From the NCBI GenBank assembly GCA_027491455.1, contig JAOZFL010000182.1, positions 1-37,617 on the forward strand: a stretch of DNA of 37,617 bases, written 5' to 3'. Position 1 is the stretch's first letter; every line of letters begins with the position of its first letter. Shown in pieces: positions 36,441-37,617 of this stretch. The DNA is from Thermoproteota archaeon. GTDB taxonomy: Archaea; Korarchaeota; JAOZGF01; JAOZFZ01. A model generated the notes under the pieces. The model worked only from the letters and a program-made list of their open reading frames with translations, was not told where the DNA came from and ran no database searches. The position numbers were made by a program, and so were the translations under genes.

Positions 36441-37617
36441 GTGGAAACGGAGCTGATTGACATTCCAGCTAATCTACCCCCTGAAGCCTTAGCTATGCAG
36501 GAAAGATATCTGCAGGCTAAAACAGTTGAGGAAAGAATACGCTACTTGGAGAAATACCTTTCACTGATCCCCAAACATAAGGGAACAGAAAACCTGAGAG
36601 CAAACGTTAAAACAAGGCTTGCCAAGCTGAGAAGAGAACTTGAAGAAAGAAAAGTTAAGAGAAGGGTTTTGTATTCTAAAGAGGGGATAAAGAAAACAGG
36701 GTCTATAAGGATGTCATTGATAGGGTTTTCTAACTCGGGAAAAAGCTCAATAATGAAGGCTTTGACCAGCGCAAATGTGGAGGTAAGTGATGTTCCTTTC
36801 TCCACTAGAGAACCAACCCCAGGGATGTTTTTCTATGAAAACGGTAAAATACAGTTAATAGAGATACCATCAACATTTCTTGAAAGCAGTAGGATAGCTA
36901 AAAAGTTTTCTTCCGTGATAAGGAGCTCAGACGGCTTAATAATCGTTTTAGATCTATCGAGCGATCCTTCAGATCAATTAAAAAAGATAATTGAGAAAAT
37001 AGAGGGAATAGGTGTAAAAATAAACGTTGAAAGGCCAAAAGTGAAAATAAAAAGGCTTCCATCAGGTGGAATCCAGGTGACTGGTGAAAAACTTTTTAAA
37101 GGTGAAAAAGAGCAGATTTACAGCCTCTTAAGGGAAATGGGGTACATAAATGTCTCTGTTGAAATAAAAGGGGAAGTGACACCTGAGCAATTCGCAGAGG
37201 CACTTGACGAAAACATGGAGTACAAGAAAGCTGTTTTGATCGCGAACAAGGGGGATCTTCCAGGAACTCTTAAAAGATATGAAGGGCTCCTCGAGAAAAT
37301 TAAAGGGAAATTTAGGGTGATACCTGCATCTGCTTTGAAAGGGAAATTTCAAGGGGATTTGGGAGAAGTTCTCCTAAATGAACTGAACCTTATAAAGATT
37401 TATACGAAGCCTCCCAGGAAAGAACCTTCAAATGAACCGATATTCATGCCCCGAGGATCAAACATCAAAGACCTAGCGAAAAAGATAAATAAAACAATGG
37501 TTAAAAGCTTCGAATATGCAAGGGTGTGGGGGAAATCGGTTAAACATGGTGGAGAAAGAGTTAGTTTAGATCATAAACTGGAAGATGGAGACATAGTTGA
37601 GATTCACTATACTCTCC
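36441..37617 (+). CDS. DRG/OBG-family GTPase with TGS domain, partial at window end (GTG start)
   Basis: Frame open to window edge: IPANLPPEALAMQERYLQAKTVEERIRYLEKYLSLIPKHKGTENLRANVKTRLAKLRREL, P-loop GFSNSGKSSIMKAL, NKGD, C-terminal TGS RVWGKSVKHGGERVSLDHKLEDGDIVEIHYT. Confidence 0.9.
   Translation, partial: METELIDIPANLPPEALAMQERYLQAKTVEERIRYLEKYLSLIPKHKGTENLRANVKTRLAKLRRELEERKVKRRVLYSKEGIKKTGSIRMSLIGFSNSGKSSIMKALTSANVEVSDVPFSTREPTPGMFFYENGKIQLIEIPSTFLESSRIAKKFSSVIRSSDGLIIVLDLSSDPSDQLKKIIEKIEGIGVKINVERPKVKIKRLPSGGIQVTGEKLFKGEKEQIYSLLREMGYINVSVEIKGEVTPEQFAEALDENMEYKKAVLIANKGDLPGTLKRYEGLLEKIKGKFRVIPASALKGKFQGDLGEVLLNELNLIKIYTKPPRKEPSNEPIFMPRGSNIKDLAKKINKTMVKSFEYARVWGKSVKHGGERVSLDHKLEDGDIVEIHYTL

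Noticed and set aside
1-37617. CRISPR array, rRNA operon, toxin-antitoxin or restriction-modification genes
   Set aside because: Looked for regularly spaced repeats and recognisable families; none seen.

Overview
The window is archaeal chromosomal DNA: archaeal TFB, Topo VI, PriS/PriL, an A-type ATPase, archaeosine TGT, CarS, and intron-containing tRNAs. Phylum is not assigned. Left to right it holds:
- a decayed ~1.2 kb stretch
- signal peptidase I and Rpo12 (the latter absent from the ORF track)
- aIF1, TFB and a rhomboid protease
- a TnpB relic
- topoisomerase VI B-A
- a GTP-dependent dephospho-CoA kinase and a proteasome beta-like subunit
- a tightly packed replication/translation operon (OB-like ORF, PCNA, PriL, PriS, GINS, L44e, S27e, aIF2alpha, Nop10) that ends 3 nt before an intron-containing tRNA-Thr(CGT)
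- an intron-containing tRNA-Leu(CAA)
- a divergent membrane wHTH / surface-protein pair
- MTA phosphorylase and TopA
- a split A-type ATPase locus (I-K convergent with F-H-E-A-B-D-C) whose A subunit carries a 530-aa LAGLIDADG intein in the P-loop
- an HTH-ThiN regulator, an FAD disulfide reductase, CarS, TgtA and a DRG-like GTPase running off the end

No complete, obviously new defence or mobile system is visible. The observations most worth following up are an uncharacterised OB-like protein leading the PCNA-primase operon, a proteasome beta subunit in which the position aligned to Thr1 is Ala, a membrane-anchored wHTH facing a proline-inserted beta-sandwich surface protein across a perfect TTGTACA-N2-TGTACAA palindrome, and the VMA intein.
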